The notes under the pieces are model-generated. The model was given only the letters and a program-made list of their open reading frames with translations, did no database searches and had not been told where the DNA came from. The translations under genes and the position numbers were made by a program. This document shows positions 1-9,838 of a stretch of DNA of 64,000 nucleotides, in pieces (positions within the stretch are counted from its first letter, which is position 1; every line of letters starts with the position of its first letter). The stretch is from Bradyrhizobium diazoefficiens (GTDB lineage: Bacteria; Pseudomonadota; Alphaproteobacteria; Rhizobiales; Xanthobacteraceae). Where the stretch lies: the NCBI RefSeq assembly GCF_016616235.1, contig NZ_CP067100.1, positions 4,523,001 through 4,587,000 on the forward strand, given 5' to 3'.

Positions 1-255
1 GCCCCGGATTGTGGTTCCGCTGCCACAGGTTGGAAATAGCGGCTGGCTGCGGCCGGGCCGCTCTTGAAATTCGCGTGTGGCTTGCTAACGGGCGATTTTC
101 ATGTTGCAATATTGGACACAATCGGAATTGGCCGCTCGGCTGTGCGTTTCGCGACATTGAGACTCAAGACTCGAACAGACTTCCGCAAGCCCGTTTGTGG
201 CGTGGCACGCGAACAGCGGCCGCGTCTTTTTTGTATCTAGTGGAGGAGACTGAGG
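1..255. other. Leader/upstream region of the cold-shock gene
   Basis: I see no convincing gene here. The stretch precedes cspA and probably holds its promoter and a long 5-prime leader, as is common for cold-shock mRNAs. Open frames that run through into the cspA region on both strands lack family signal and look like composition-driven shadows. The upstream neighbour is outside the window. Confidence 0.4.
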
Positions 256-462
256 ATGCCGCAAAAGGGCACCGTCAAATGGTTCAACCCGACCAAGGGT
301 TATGGGTTCATCAAGCCAAACGGCAGCGACAAGGACGTGTTCGTCCACATCTCCGCCGTCGAGCGCGCCGGACTCTCGACTCTCAATGAAAACCAGGTGG
401 TTGAATACGACCTCGTGGAGAACCGCGGCAAAGCGTCCGCGGAAAACCTCAAGGTCTCCTGA
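256..462 (+). CDS. cspA: Cold-shock protein, CspA family
   Basis: This is a 68-residue single cold-shock domain, the usual length for the family. It binds single-stranded RNA and DNA and is thought to act as an RNA chaperone in the cytoplasm. The start shows the diagnostic KGTVKWFNPTKGYGFI stretch (RNP1, residues 4-19) and DVFVHISAVE (RNP2, residues 27-36). The start ATG is preceded at a good distance by GGAGGAG (242-248). A GC-rich hairpin follows shortly after the stop. Alphaproteobacteria carry many csp paralogues, so the symbol is a family name and not proof of cold induction. Confidence 0.93.
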   Translation: MPQKGTVKWFNPTKGYGFIKPNGSDKDVFVHISAVERAGLSTLNENQVVEYDLVENRGKASAENLKVS

Positions 463-497
463 TCCCTCAAAGCACCGCGCGAGAGATCATGATGTTG

Positions 498-516
498 CCC
501 CCGGCTCCGCCGGGGG
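498..516 (+). terminator. Probable terminator of the cold-shock gene
   Basis: CCCCCGGC (498-505) and GCCGGGGG (509-516) form a perfect 8-bp stem with a three-base loop, 36 bases after the stop codon. The T tract after it is weak (ACTTTACC), so it may be a modest terminator or an RNA-stabilising end. Confidence 0.6.
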
Positions 517-561
517 ACTTTACCTGCTTATGGCGATTGAGCGTGTCGCGGCGCGACGTCA

Positions 562-1215
562 TCAATGCACCACCGGCGCAATCAGAAAATTGTCCGACGC
601 AGCGCTGCCGGCCGTCTTACAGACATCGCCGTCGATCCGGACCTTGCCGGTCGCGAGCAGCCGCAGCGCTTCGGGATAAATGCGGTGCTCGACTTCGAGG
701 ATGCGCTCCGACAGCGTCTCCCCTGTATCGTGGTCGCTGACGGGAACCGCGCCCTGCATCACGATCGGACCGGCGTCGGTCTCGGGGATGACGAAATGCA
801 CCGTCGCGCCAGATAGCTTCACGCCGGCCCGCAAAGCCTGGCCGTGCGGGTCCAGGCCCGGGAACGACGGCAGCAGCGAGGGATGGATGTTGAGCATCCG
901 CCCGTACCAGGCCTTGGTGAACTCGGCCGTGAACAGGCGCATGAAGCCGCCGAGACAGATCAGCTCGATGCCGTGCTGGTCGAGCGCTGCCTGCAGCACC
1001 GTCTCAAAGCCTGCGCGGTCCTTGCCGAACGGCTTGCTCTCGATCACCAGCGTTTTCACGCCGCTCGCCTTGGCCCGTTCGAGCCCTGCCGCATCCGCCT
1101 TGTTCGAGATAACGAGCGAAATCTCCGCCGGAAAATCCGCAGCAGTGGCGGCCCTGATCAGCGCGGACATGTTGGAGCCGCGACCGGAGATCAGGATGGC
1201 GACACGGCGCTTCAT
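562..1215 (-). CDS. purN: Phosphoribosylglycinamide formyltransferase
   Basis: This enzyme transfers a formyl group from 10-formyl-THF to GAR in the third step of purine synthesis. The N-terminus [16 protein letters not shown] is typical of the family. The active-site block NIHPSLLPSFPG is present, and the later Asp lies in ETDAGPIV. At 217 residues it matches the usual size of about 210. The ATG at 1215 is preferred; it overlaps the purM stop as TGATG. An in-frame GTG one codon upstream is the alternative. It is the second gene of a purM-purN pair and is translationally coupled to purM. Confidence 0.95.
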   Translation of the reverse strand: MKRRVAILISGRGSNMSALIRAATAADFPAEISLVISNKADAAGLERAKASGVKTLVIESKPFGKDRAGFETVLQAALDQHGIELICLGGFMRLFTAEFTKAWYGRMLNIHPSLLPSFPGLDPHGQALRAGVKLSGATVHFVIPETDAGPIVMQGAVPVSDHDTGETLSERILEVEHRIYPEALRLLATGKVRIDGDVCKTAGSAASDNFLIAPVVH

Positions 1216-2288
1216 CACAGCGCCAGATCGAGGTGGCCGTTGTAGACAACGCGATGCTCGCCCTCCGCCGGGATCACGGTGCCGAGCTGCGCCACGGTCT
1301 CACCGGCATTGCTGAACACCCGCACGACCTCGTCGACCTTGTCAGGCTCGACGATGGCGATCATGCCGATGCCGCAGTTGAAGGTGCGCAGCATTTCGAG
1401 TTCGGCGATGCCGGCCTGTGCGGCCAGCCATTTGAACACCGGCAGCACCGGCAGGCGCGCGAGGTCAATGCCGACGCCGAGATCCTTCGGCAGCACGCGC
1501 GGAATGTTGTCGGTGAAACCGCCGCCGGTGATATGGGCAAGCCCCTTCACCGCGCCGGTCTCGCGGATCGCGCGCAGGCAGGATTTAACGTAGAGCCGCG
1601 TCGGCGTCAGCAACGCGCCGCCGAGCGTCATCACGGGCGCGAACGGCGCCGGTGCCTCGAAGCCGAGGCCGGATTGTTCCACGATCTTGCGCACCAGCGA
1701 GAAGCCATTGGAGTGCACGCCCGAGGAAGCAAGGCCGATCACGGCATCGCCCGCGGCGATGTCCTTGCGCGGCAGCAGCGTGCCCCGCTCCGCGGCGCCG
1801 ACGGCGAAGCCGCCGAGGTCGTAGTCGCCGTCCTTGTAGAGGCCGGGCATCTCGGCAGTCTCGCCGCCGATCAGAGCGCAGCCGGATTCGCGGCAGCCTT
1901 CGGCTACGCCCGCGACGATCGACGCGGTCGCCTCGGGGTCGAGCTTGCCGCAGGCAAAATAGTCCAGGAAGAACAGCGGCTCGGCGCCCTGCACCACGAG
2001 GTCGTTGACGCTCATGGCGACGAGGTCGATGCCGATCCCGCCATGCAGGCCGGTCTCGATCGCGATCTTGACCTTGGTTCCCACGCCGTCCGTGGCGGCA
2101 ACCAGGACCGGGTCCTTGAAACCAGCCGCCTTGAGGTCGAACAGGCCGCCGAAGCCGCCGATCTCCGCGTCGGCGCCGGGACGTGCCGTGGCGCGCACCA
2201 TCGGCTTGATCAGGTCGACCAGGCGGTTGCCCGCGTCGATATCGACGCCTGAATCGGCGTAAGTGAGGCCGTTTTTGCGGTCGGTCAT
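1215..2288 (-). CDS. purM: Phosphoribosylformylglycinamidine cyclo-ligase
   Basis: AIR synthetase closes the imidazole ring in purine synthesis using ATP. The family blocks DGVGTK and GGETAEMPG are visible, and the N-terminus after the chosen start ([21 protein letters not shown]) is standard. The product is 357 residues, against about 345 in E. coli. The frame is open for 20 more codons upstream, but that extension has no PurM similarity, so I use the ATG at 2288. purN follows with a one-base overlap. The promoter must lie in the short gap before the divergent phospholipid synthase gene. Confidence 0.95.
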   Translation of the reverse strand: MTDRKNGLTYADSGVDIDAGNRLVDLIKPMVRATARPGADAEIGGFGGLFDLKAAGFKDPVLVAATDGVGTKVKIAIETGLHGGIGIDLVAMSVNDLVVQGAEPLFFLDYFACGKLDPEATASIVAGVAEGCRESGCALIGGETAEMPGLYKDGDYDLGGFAVGAAERGTLLPRKDIAAGDAVIGLASSGVHSNGFSLVRKIVEQSGLGFEAPAPFAPVMTLGGALLTPTRLYVKSCLRAIRETGAVKGLAHITGGGFTDNIPRVLPKDLGVGIDLARLPVLPVFKWLAAQAGIAELEMLRTFNCGIGMIAIVEPDKVDEVVRVFSNAGETVAQLGTVIPAEGEHRVVYNGHLDLAL

Positions 2289-2443
2289 GCCCGATTTCCA
2301 GTGGGTTTGCGGCTGGTTACGTCGAATTCCGGGGACGCGCAATGGCAAGCGTGGCGCCCCGCCCTATACTATGTAGAGATATCAACCGGTTCGGCCTCTT
2401 GGAGGCCGGATTCGAAGTCAGGTCGGGTGCCGGGAAGCGCCGT

Positions 2444-2986
2444 GTGAGTATTCCGAACGTCATTACCCTGGGCCGCATCATGCTGGTCCCGATCATCGTC
2501 TGGGCCATCGTGTCGAGCCAAATGGAGGTCGCGTTCGCGGTCTTCCTGATTGCCGGCATCAGCGACGCCGTCGACGGCTTCCTGGCCAAGCGCTTCAACA
2601 TGGCGAGCGAGCTCGGCGCCCTGCTCGACCCGCTCGCCGACAAGGCGCTGCTGGTGTCGATCTATCTCGCGCTCGGCATCTGGGGCGACATCCCGCGCTG
2701 GATCGTGATCCTTGTGGTGTCACGCGACATCATGATCGTGGCGGCGGTGATGGTATCCTGGCTGTTCGACAAGCCGGTCGAGATGAAACCGTCGAAAGTA
2801 TCCAAGCTAAACACAGTCGCCCAGGTCGCCTATGCGGCCCTGGTGCTGGCGGCGCTTGCCTTCGGCTTCAAGCCGGCGCCCTATGATATGATCCTGATGG
2901 GATTGGTCACGGTGTTCACGCTCTCTTCCGTGTCGCTCTATCTCGTCGAGTGGCTGCGGCACATGAGCACGATCGACGGCAAATGA
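2444..2986 (+). CDS. pgsA: CDP-alcohol phosphatidyltransferase (PgsA-like)
   Basis: This is an integral membrane enzyme that transfers a phosphatidyl group from CDP-diacylglycerol to an alcohol, most likely glycerol-3-phosphate. The catalytic motif D-x2-D-G-x2-A-x(n)-G-x3-D-x3-D is visible in SDAVDGFLAKRF followed by ELGALLDPLADK. Several hydrophobic helices follow. I chose the GTG at 2444 (MSIPNVITLGRIMLVP) because that is the usual family N-terminus and GGGAAG lies just upstream. An upstream ATG at 2342 in the same frame would add 34 residues with no family signal. The exact alcohol acceptor is inferred. Confidence 0.85.
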   Translation: MSIPNVITLGRIMLVPIIVWAIVSSQMEVAFAVFLIAGISDAVDGFLAKRFNMASELGALLDPLADKALLVSIYLALGIWGDIPRWIVILVVSRDIMIVAAVMVSWLFDKPVEMKPSKVSKLNTVAQVAYAALVLAALAFGFKPAPYDMILMGLVTVFTLSSVSLYLVEWLRHMSTIDGK

Positions 2987-3111
2987 GCTGGGACTTTGTG
3001 AGTCGAGGACTTGTGAGTTGAGGACTTGGCCCCCGCAAAAGGCCAACTCCCGCTCGATCAAATCGAATCTCATCAAACGCAGCCGGCGCGCCGGCATGGA
3101 GCAAAGCAAGC

Positions 3112-3789
3112 GTGGCAGGCCGCGTTCATCCCCGACAATTGGCGTTTTCGCTTCCGCATGCGGAGAGCCTGAGCCGGGACAATTTTCTCGAAGGTCCGGC
3201 CAACGCCGCTGGCCTTGCGTTGATCGACGGCTGGCCGGAATGGCCGAACCGGATCATGTGGCTGACCGGCCCGGAAGGCAGCGGCAAGAGCCATCTCGCC
3301 GCGATCTGGGCCGAGCTATCAGGCGCCCGCTCGACCATGGCCGATACGCTGACTGCCGCAGACGTTCCGGGCGCGCTCGCCACCGGCGCGCTGGTGGTCG
3401 AGGATCTCAAGGCCGGGGATTTTGACGAGCGTGCCCTTTTCCACCTCATGAACCTTGCCCGCGAGGACGGCGCCTACGTCCTCTTCTCCGGACGCGAGGT
3501 GCCGGCATCGCTCGAGATCGAGCTGCGCGACCTGCGCTCGCGCCTGCGCGCCGTGCCCGTGGTCCAGCTGCTGCCCCCCGACGACCAGCTGTTCCGCGGC
3601 CTGATCGTCAAGTTCTGCGCCGACCGCCAGCTCACGGTGGACGAGAGCGTGGTCAGCTACCTCGCCACCCGCCTGGAGCGGTCTTCGGCCGCCGCCCGGC
3701 AGGCGGTGGAGTTGCTCGACAGCGAGGCCCTCCGGCTCGGCCGTCCCGTCACGAGGGCGCTGGCCGCGGAGCTGCTCCGGGATGCCTGA
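3112..3789 (+). CDS. hdaA: HdaA-type DnaA-related replication regulator
   Basis: This AAA+ protein of 225 residues resembles the ATPase part of DnaA but lacks its DNA-binding domain. Hda/HdaA promotes ATP hydrolysis on DnaA together with the loaded sliding clamp, which limits re-initiation. Residues 9-14 (QLAFSL) fit a beta-clamp-binding motif, expected at the N-terminus of Hda proteins. Walker A is GPEGSGKS at 53-60. The start is GTG; no better ATG lies nearby. It sits between the phospholipid synthase and ppk-ppx, an order I associate with Rhizobiales. Plain DnaA-homologue naming is also used for such genes. Confidence 0.85.
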   Translation: MAGRVHPRQLAFSLPHAESLSRDNFLEGPANAAGLALIDGWPEWPNRIMWLTGPEGSGKSHLAAIWAELSGARSTMADTLTAADVPGALATGALVVEDLKAGDFDERALFHLMNLAREDGAYVLFSGREVPASLEIELRDLRSRLRAVPVVQLLPPDDQLFRGLIVKFCADRQLTVDESVVSYLATRLERSSAAARQAVELLDSEALRLGRPVTRALAAELLRDA

Positions 3790-3916
3790 GGTGCCCGCTC
3801 CGACCAGGGCCGCTTGACGCGGCGGGCGGCGGAACATCAATGTCATCGAAACGTCATCGCACTAACACATGCTCCCGCCGGTTTTTGCGCATAAGTCGCA
3901 AAGTGGGGCGAACTGG

Positions 3917-6121
3917 ATGGATCGACTTCTCATGGAATCAGCGCAAGCCGTTGAAACTAAAGAAAAAGCTCCCGAGGCCGAAGGCCTGCCGGCGATCGCC
4001 TCAAGCCCCGAGCGGTTCATCAATCGCGAGCTGTCCTGGCTGCATTTCAATCGCCGCGTTCTCGAGGAATCGGTCAATCCCAGCCATCCCGTGCTGGAGC
4101 GGGTGCGATTCCTGTCGATATCGGCGAATAACCTGGACGAGTTCTTCATGGTCCGCGTCGCCGGCATCAAGGCCCAGGTGCGCGAGGGCATTGCCGAACG
4201 TGCGCCTGACGGCCTGACGCCGTCTGAGCAGCTCGCGCTGATCAACCGCACCGTCTCCCAGCTCGCCTCTGACCAGCAGGCGATCTGGCGCGATCTGCGC
4301 GCCACACTGGCCGATGTCGGCATCGTCCTGGTCGACGGCAAGGACGTCACCAAGGCGGAGCGGACCTGGATCGAGGACTACTTTCTCAACAACGTGTTCC
4401 CGCTGCTGACGCCGCTCGCGATCGACCCGGCCCATCCCTTCCCGTTCATTCCGAGCCTCGGCTTCACCATGGCGCTCCAGCTGACGCGGGAGGCCGACGG
4501 CAAGCAGATGAACGCGCTGATCCGCATGCCCGGCAAGATCGACCGCTTCATCCGCCTGCCCGCCGAGGGCAAGGTGCGGCTAATCTCGCTGGAGCAGGCC
4601 ACCGGCCTGTTCATCAACCGCCTGTTCCCCGGCTACAATCTGCACGGCCAGGGCGCCTTCCGCATCATCCGCGACTCCGAGCTCGAAATCGAGGAAGAGG
4701 CCGAAGACCTCGTCCGCCTGTTCGAGACCGCGCTGAAGCGCCGCCGCCGCGGATCGGTGATCCGGCTCGAGATCGACGGCAAGATGCCGGAGGAGCTGCG
4801 CAGCTTCGTGCAGCACGCGCTGTCGGCGGCCGATGACGAGGTGTTCCTGGTCGACGGCGTGCTCGCCATGAACGAGCTCTCGCAACTCACCCGCCTCGAC
4901 CGGCCCGACCTCGAATTCACCCCCTACGTGCCGCGCCATCCCGAGCGCGTGCGCGAGCACGGCGGCGACATCTTCGCCGCGATCCGCCAGAAGGACCTCA
5001 TCGTCCATCATCCTTACGAATCCTTCGACGTGGTCGTGCAGTTCCTGCAGCAGGCCGCGCGCGACCCTGATGTCGTCGCGATCAAGCAGACGCTCTATCG
5101 CACCTCCAACAACTCGCCGATCGTGCGCGCGCTCGCGGAGGCTGCCGAAGCCGGCAAGTCCGTCACCGCCCTGATCGAGTTGAAGGCGCGCTTCGACGAG
5201 GAAGCCAACATCCGCTGGGCGCGCGACCTCGAGCGCGCTGGCGTGCAGGTGGTCTACGGCTTCCTCGAATTGAAGACGCACGCAAAGCTCTCGATGGTGG
5301 TGCGCCGCGAGGGCGGCAGTCTCACCACTTACGTCCACACCGGCACCGGCAATTACCATCCGGTCACCGCACGCATCTACACCGACCTCTCCTATTTCAC
5401 CTCCGATCCGACCATCGGCCGCGACGCCGCGCGCGTATTCAACTTCATCACCGGCTATGCCGCGCCGAGCGATCTGGAGAAGATGGCGGTGTCGCCGCTG
5501 ACCTTGCGCAAGCGCATCATCGAGCACATCCAGGGCGAGACTGCGCATGCGCAGCACGGCCGTCCCGGTGCGGTCTGGATGAAGATGAATGCGCTGGTCG
5601 ATCCCGACATCATCGACGCGCTCTATGAAGCCTCGCAAGCCGGCGTGCAGGTCGAGCTCGTGGTGCGCGGCATCTGTTGCCTCAGGCCCGGCATCCCCGG
5701 TCTGTCGGAGAATATCCGGGTCAAGTCGATCATCGGACGCTTCCTGGAACACGGCCGAATCTACTGCTTCGGCATGGGTCAGGGCCTGCCGAGCGCGAAA
5801 GCGGCTGTGTATATCTCCTCGGCCGACATGATGCCGCGCAACCTCGACCGCCGCGTCGAGGTGCTGTGTCCGCTGCAAAATCCCACGGTGCATCAGCAGG
5901 TTCTCGAACAGATCATGGTCGCGAATCTGAAGGACAATGAGCAGAGCTGGCAATTGTTGCCGGACGGGTCCTCAACGCGTATGAAGGCCGCGAAGGGCGA
6001 GGAGCCTTTCAACGTGCACAACTACTTCATGACAAATCCGAGTCTGTCTGGCCGTGGAAAGTCGCTCAAGGAATCCTCGCCGCGCCGCCTCACGCGCCGT
6101 AATGAACGTCATCAATCCTGA
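3917..6121 (+). CDS. ppk: Polyphosphate kinase 1
   Basis: Ppk1 reversibly polymerises the gamma phosphate of ATP into inorganic polyphosphate. The N-domain signature [15 protein letters not shown] is present. The two phospholipase D-like catalytic regions are visible: [10 protein letters not shown] holds the His that corresponds to the autophosphorylated one, and [10 protein letters not shown] holds the second. HTGTGNYHP is also conserved. With the ATG at 3917 the protein is 734 residues, close to the usual 690-720. Other in-frame starts are ATG 3932 and ATG 3869, and the RBS evidence is not decisive. ppx follows after 15 bases, so the two are surely co-transcribed. Confidence 0.96.
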   Translation: MDRLLMESAQAVETKEKAPEAEGLPAIASSPERFINRELSWLHFNRRVLEESVNPSHPVLERVRFLSISANNLDEFFMVRVAGIKAQVREGIAERAPDGLTPSEQLALINRTVSQLASDQQAIWRDLRATLADVGIVLVDGKDVTKAERTWIEDYFLNNVFPLLTPLAIDPAHPFPFIPSLGFTMALQLTREADGKQMNALIRMPGKIDRFIRLPAEGKVRLISLEQATGLFINRLFPGYNLHGQGAFRIIRDSELEIEEEAEDLVRLFETALKRRRRGSVIRLEIDGKMPEELRSFVQHALSAADDEVFLVDGVLAMNELSQLTRLDRPDLEFTPYVPRHPERVREHGGDIFAAIRQKDLIVHHPYESFDVVVQFLQQAARDPDVVAIKQTLYRTSNNSPIVRALAEAAEAGKSVTALIELKARFDEEANIRWARDLERAGVQVVYGFLELKTHAKLSMVVRREGGSLTTYVHTGTGNYHPVTARIYTDLSYFTSDPTIGRDAARVFNFITGYAAPSDLEKMAVSPLTLRKRIIEHIQGETAHAQHGRPGAVWMKMNALVDPDIIDALYEASQAGVQVELVVRGICCLRPGIPGLSENIRVKSIIGRFLEHGRIYCFGMGQGLPSAKAAVYISSADMMPRNLDRRVEVLCPLQNPTVHQQVLEQIMVANLKDNEQSWQLLPDGSSTRMKAAKGEEPFNVHNYFMTNPSLSGRGKSLKESSPRRLTRRNERHQS

Positions 6122-6136
6122 TCCGGGACCGTCGAC

Positions 6137-7639
6137 GTGAAGCGGCCGCGCAAGCGCGGCTCGAGCGTCGCGGTCATCGACATCGGCTCCAACTCGGTCC
6201 GTCTCGTCGTCTATGAAGGACTGACGCGAAGCCTCATTCCGATCTTCAACGAGAAGACGCTGTGCGGCCTCGGGCGCGAGGTGCAGAGCACGGGCCTGCT
6301 CGCGCCTGACGCGGTCGACAAGGCGCTGACGTCGCTGAAGCGATTCCGTGCGCTGTGCCGCGTGATGCAGGTCGGCCGCGTGTTCGCGATCGCGACCGCG
6401 GCCTGCCGCGACGCCTCCAACGGCCCGGACTTCATCGCCAAGGCCGAGCGGATCTGCGCGGTGAAGATCGAGATCCTGTCCGGCCCGCGCGAGGCGCGGC
6501 TGTCGGCGCTCGGCGTGATCTCCGGCATCCATCATCCCGACGGCATCGTCGGCGATCTCGGCGGCGGCTCGCTCGAACTGATCGACGTGCGCAAGAACAG
6601 AGTGCGTAGCGGCGTGACGCTGCCGCTCGGCGGCCTCGCGCTCCAGGACCTCGCGCACAAATCGATCAAGCGCGCCGACCGCATCGTGCGCGAGGAGATC
6701 GACGAGGTCGAGCTGCTCGCCGCGGGCCGCGGCCGCACCTTCTACGCCGTCGGCGGCACCTGGCGCGCGCTCGCGCGCATCCACATCATCCAGAGCGGCT
6801 ATCCGCTCCAGGTGATGCACGGCTATTCGATTCCGGCCGCCGAGGCGCTCGACTTTTCTCGCCGGCTGCGCCGTCTTGCCGCCAGCAACACGCTCGCCGA
6901 CATCGAGGTCGTCGCCGATGCCCGCCGCCCGCTCCTCACCTATGCAGCGCTGGTGCTCGAGCACATCATCCGCGTGGCAAAGCCAAAGACCATCGTGTTC
7001 TCGACCTTCGGCGTGCGCGAAGGCCTGCTGCACGAGAAGCTGACGGAGTCCGAGCGCAACAAGGACGGACTGATCTGCGCCGCCGAGGAGCTGAACCAGC
7101 TGCTGTCGCGCTCGGCCAGACACGCCCGCGAGCTGATTGCCTGGACCGACCGCCTGGCGCGCGTGGTGAAGCTGCGTGAGACGCCGGAGGATCGCCGCCT
7201 TCGCCACACCGCCTGCCTGCTCTCCGACATCGGCTGGCGCGTGCACCCGGATCATCGCGGCGAGCAGACGCTGAGCCTCGTCGTCAACGCCAATTTCGGC
7301 GCGATCACCCACACCGAACGCGCCTTCGTCGGCCTGTCCGTGTTCTATCGCTATGCGGGCTTAAGCGAAGAAAACCAGCCGCCGGCCACCACGCAGGAGC
7401 TGCTGACGCCAGCCCAGCTCGATCGCGCCCGCCTGCTCGGCGCGGCGTTCCGCGTCGCGCATCTGATCTCGGCCGCGCGTCCGGGCGTGCTGCCGGCCAC
7501 CCATTTCCGCAGCCAGGACCGCAATCTGATGCTGGTGTTCGAGCACCGGCTCGGCGACATCGTCGCCGACCGCGTCGGCAGCCGCTTCCGCCAGCTCGCC
7601 CGCCTGATCGGCCGCAACGGCTCGATCGTGCGGCGGTAG
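6137..7639 (+). CDS. ppx: Exopolyphosphatase, Ppx/GppA family
   Basis: This enzyme removes terminal phosphates from polyphosphate or hydrolyses pppGpp. The ASKHA-fold phosphate loops are clear: VIDIGSNSVRLVVYE near the N-terminus and GDLGGGSLEL near residue 140. The C-terminal half contains an HD-like helical region (HTACLLSDIGWRVHPDH). Length is 500 residues, as in E. coli Ppx/GppA. The start is GTG. Pairing with ppk makes exopolyphosphatase the likelier role than pppGpp hydrolysis, though one protein may do both. It ends 9 bases from the convergent terC gene. Confidence 0.93.
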   Translation: MKRPRKRGSSVAVIDIGSNSVRLVVYEGLTRSLIPIFNEKTLCGLGREVQSTGLLAPDAVDKALTSLKRFRALCRVMQVGRVFAIATAACRDASNGPDFIAKAERICAVKIEILSGPREARLSALGVISGIHHPDGIVGDLGGGSLELIDVRKNRVRSGVTLPLGGLALQDLAHKSIKRADRIVREEIDEVELLAAGRGRTFYAVGGTWRALARIHIIQSGYPLQVMHGYSIPAAEALDFSRRLRRLAASNTLADIEVVADARRPLLTYAALVLEHIIRVAKPKTIVFSTFGVREGLLHEKLTESERNKDGLICAAEELNQLLSRSARHARELIAWTDRLARVVKLRETPEDRRLRHTACLLSDIGWRVHPDHRGEQTLSLVVNANFGAITHTERAFVGLSVFYRYAGLSEENQPPATTQELLTPAQLDRARLLGAAFRVAHLISAARPGVLPATHFRSQDRNLMLVFEHRLGDIVADRVGSRFRQLARLIGRNGSIVRR

Positions 7640-7648
7640 ATTAGAGAA

Positions 7649-8509
7649 CTATTCCGCCGACGCCTTGGCGTGGCGCTCGGAGGATTCGAGTGCGGCCTGG
7701 CCGAGACTGCGCCGGCGCCAGATCGAGCCGACGACCAGCACGACGACGACGCCGAGCGCTGCGCAGAAATATTCGCCGCCTGCCCCGCCATGGGCGAATT
7801 GCGGCGGGATATGCAAGCTGGCGAGCATGCTGTCCAGCGAGGCGCCCAGCGGGCCGTCCAACAGGGTGTGCAGCTTCGGCGCGACGCCTGGGTCGGTCGC
7901 GATCACCTCGCCCGCGATCCAGCCGAGCAGCGCCGCACCGGCCCAGACCAGCACCGGCAGCTTTGCCAACAGCGCCATGATCAGCGCCGCACCGGCGACG
8001 ATCAGCGGCACGCTGATGGCAAGGCCGAGGATCAGCAGCGGCACGCTGCCATTGGCGGCAGCCGCGACCGCAATGACGTTATCCAGGCTCATGACGATGT
8101 CGGCGACGACGACGATCTGCACCGCCTGCCACAGATGCGAGGCGGACTCGACGCCCTCCTCGTCCTCGTTTTCGGGCACCAAGAGTTTTGCCGCAATCAC
8201 GATCAGCGCGAGACCGCCGACGAGCTTGAGATACGGCAGCTCCATCAGGCTCGCGACGATGCCGGTGAAGATGATCCGCAGCAGCACGGCCGCGCCGGCG
8301 CCGAGGGTCATGCCCCAGAGCCGGTGCCGCGGCGTGAGGCCGCGGCAGGCGAGCGCAATCACCAGCGCGTTGTCGCCGGAGAGCAGGATGTTGATCCAGA
8401 TGATCTTGCCGAGCGCAATCCAGAAGGTCGGTTCGGACATCTCGTTGCGGAACTGGGTGAAGAATGCCCCGATCGTAGCGGGATCGAAGATCTGCCAGAG
8501 CCAGTTCAC
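7649..8509 (-). CDS. TerC-family integral membrane protein
   Basis: TerC/Alx-family proteins are multi-pass membrane proteins implicated in metal (Mn or tellurite) handling and export of metal for exoenzyme loading. The two signature segments are LLSGDNALVIALA near residue 43 and VMSLDNVIAVAAA near residue 140; their acidic residues lie inside membrane helices. About seven hydrophobic helices can be drawn, with a loop rich in acidic residues near 115. Length is 286. The start is GTG, preceded by GGAAGGA. The substrate is not known from sequence. A palindromic repeat separates it from ndk upstream. Confidence 0.88.
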   Translation of the reverse strand: MNWLWQIFDPATIGAFFTQFRNEMSEPTFWIALGKIIWINILLSGDNALVIALACRGLTPRHRLWGMTLGAGAAVLLRIIFTGIVASLMELPYLKLVGGLALIVIAAKLLVPENEDEEGVESASHLWQAVQIVVVADIVMSLDNVIAVAAAANGSVPLLILGLAISVPLIVAGAALIMALLAKLPVLVWAGAALLGWIAGEVIATDPGVAPKLHTLLDGPLGASLDSMLASLHIPPQFAHGGAGGEYFCAALGVVVVLVVGSIWRRRSLGQAALESSERHAKASAE

Positions 8510-8531
8510 AATCAGTCCTTCCCCGTCGACT

Positions 8532-8618
8532 TAAAGCATGATCCGGAAAAGTGCGAAGCGGTTTTCCGAATGCTCAAACAATAGCCTAAAGCGCGATGAC
8601 CTTCATCGCGCTTTAGGC
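8532..8618. repeat. Palindromic intergenic repeat, copy 1
   Basis: The element begins TAAAGCATGATC and ends in GCTTTA, and contains two hairpins. The first has arms CGGAAAA and TTTTCCG. The second is a perfect 16-bp stem (8584-8599 with 8603-8618) with a three-base loop. A longer relative lies at 31000-31102. The strong second hairpin may also end transcription of ndk. Confidence 0.8.
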
Positions 8619-8629
8619 TGGCTGACGGA

Positions 8630-9052
8630 TCAGCCGACGATCTCGTTGCCCGAGAAGAACTGCGCGATCTCGATCGCGGCGGTCTCCGGCGCATCCGAGC
8701 CGTGCGCCGAGTTCTCGCCGATCGACTTTGCGTAGAGCTTGCGGATGGTGCCGTCGGCCGCCTTGGACGGATCGGTCGCGCCCATCACGTCGCGATACTT
8801 GGCGACGGCGTTCTCGCCTTCCAGCACCTGGACGACCACCGGGCCCGAGGTCATGAACTCGACCAGTTCGCCGAAGAACGGGCGCGCCTTGTGCACGGCG
8901 TAGAAGGTCTCGGCCTGTTCCTTGGTCATGCGGATGCGCTTCTGCGCGACGATGCGCAGGCCCGCCTTCTCGATCACGGCGTTGACGGCGCCGGTCAGGT
9001 TACGCGCGGTGGCGTCGGGCTTGATGATCGAGAACGTGCGTTCGATGGCCAT
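8630..9052 (-). CDS. ndk: Nucleoside diphosphate kinase
   Basis: Ndk balances NTP and dNTP pools by passing phosphate through a His intermediate. The phosphorylated His is residue 117 in NSAHGSD, and the N-terminus [14 protein letters not shown] is canonical. At 140 residues it is full length. The open frame extends far upstream, but the ATG at 9052 with AAGGA upstream is the family start. A strong hairpin repeat lies about 10 bases beyond the stop. Confidence 0.97.
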   Translation of the reverse strand: MAIERTFSIIKPDATARNLTGAVNAVIEKAGLRIVAQKRIRMTKEQAETFYAVHKARPFFGELVEFMTSGPVVVQVLEGENAVAKYRDVMGATDPSKAADGTIRKLYAKSIGENSAHGSDAPETAAIEIAQFFSGNEIVG

Positions 9053-9363
9053 AATCTTGTCCTTGAGAAGAAAGCGGTGGTTCGGAGTTGCCGGGCTTAT
9101 ATCGGCGCCTTCGCCGGACGGCAAGCGACCCCCAAGGCGCCCCCACAGGCGCTTCGCCACAGGCGCCCGGCCTCCTATTCCAACATGAATTACAACAATT
9201 TCACCCAGATGAACCCAATCTGAAACCCCCGTCAGGGTTCGGTTCAGCTTCACAGGCGTAACGTTGGGCCTATCGAAACCAAAGCCCGATCATCGGGCAG
9301 ACCGTTTCGGCGGCCTTTTCATCGGCGCGATAGCCCCGCGCCGGCAGTTTTGAGGAGATCACC
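9053..9363. other. Gene-free interval between ndk and a small exported protein
   Basis: This is a divergent promoter region of about 310 bases. I see no gene with family signal or a good ribosome-binding site. The last bases hold GAGGAGATCACC, the ribosome-binding site of the downstream gene. Confidence 0.5.
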
Positions 9364-9621
9364 ATGTTGAGGAAACTTTCGCTTGCCGCCGTCACCGCGG
9401 TTGCGCTGGGTGCCGCGCTGGCACCGACCTCCGCCTCCGCTCACTGGCATGGCGGCTGGGGCTGGCACGGTGGCGGCTGGCATCACGGCTGGGGCTGGGG
9501 TGGACCGCGCTTCTATGTCGGCGCCCCGGTCGTCGCCTACGGCTATGGCGGCTGCTATGTGCGCCGGCTGGTCCCGACCCCATGGGGACCGCGCTGGCGG
9601 CTGATCAACCGCTGCTACTGA
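9364..9621 (+). CDS. Small exported His/Gly/Trp-rich protein
   Basis: The 85-residue product has a clear Sec signal peptide (MLRKLSLAAVTAVALGAALA, cleavage after ASA near residue 26). The mature part opens with repeats of H, W and G such as HWHGGWGWHGGGWHHGWGWG and ends with a short Cys-containing region (GGCYVRRLV, INRCY). Such composition suggests metal binding or adhesion to the cell surface, but this is inference. A strong GAGGAG ribosome-binding site precedes the ATG and a terminator follows, so it is a stand-alone transcription unit. I do not recognise a named family. Confidence 0.75.
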   Translation: MLRKLSLAAVTAVALGAALAPTSASAHWHGGWGWHGGGWHHGWGWGGPRFYVGAPVVAYGYGGCYVRRLVPTPWGPRWRLINRCY

Positions 9622-9672
9622 GCCCGACAGCACCTTTCTCGAGGTACCTTCCCCCAGGGTACCTTCTAAGCG

Positions 9673-9705
9673 AAGCCCCGGCGTTCCCCCCTGCGCCGGG
9701 GGCTT
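9673..9705 (+). terminator. Rho-independent-type terminator
   Basis: AAGCCCCGGCG (from 9673) pairs with CGCCGGGGGCTT (from about 9694) with one bulged G, followed by TTTGTAT. It sits about 50 bases after the small exported protein gene. Confidence 0.7.
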
Positions 9706-9838
9706 TGTATCTGCGCCGATACTGCGCGAGTTCATGCAATTTTGACGAGAATACCGGGAATGCCCCGCGGTCGGCGAAACTATTTTGGCGGCAATGACTT
9801 GGTACCGTGTCGTTACCTGGAGCACACGGAACCGCGCA

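Noticed and set aside
4580..5953. A 457-codon minus-strand open frame opposite ppk
   Set aside because: Antisense shadow of ppk in GC-rich DNA, without family features.
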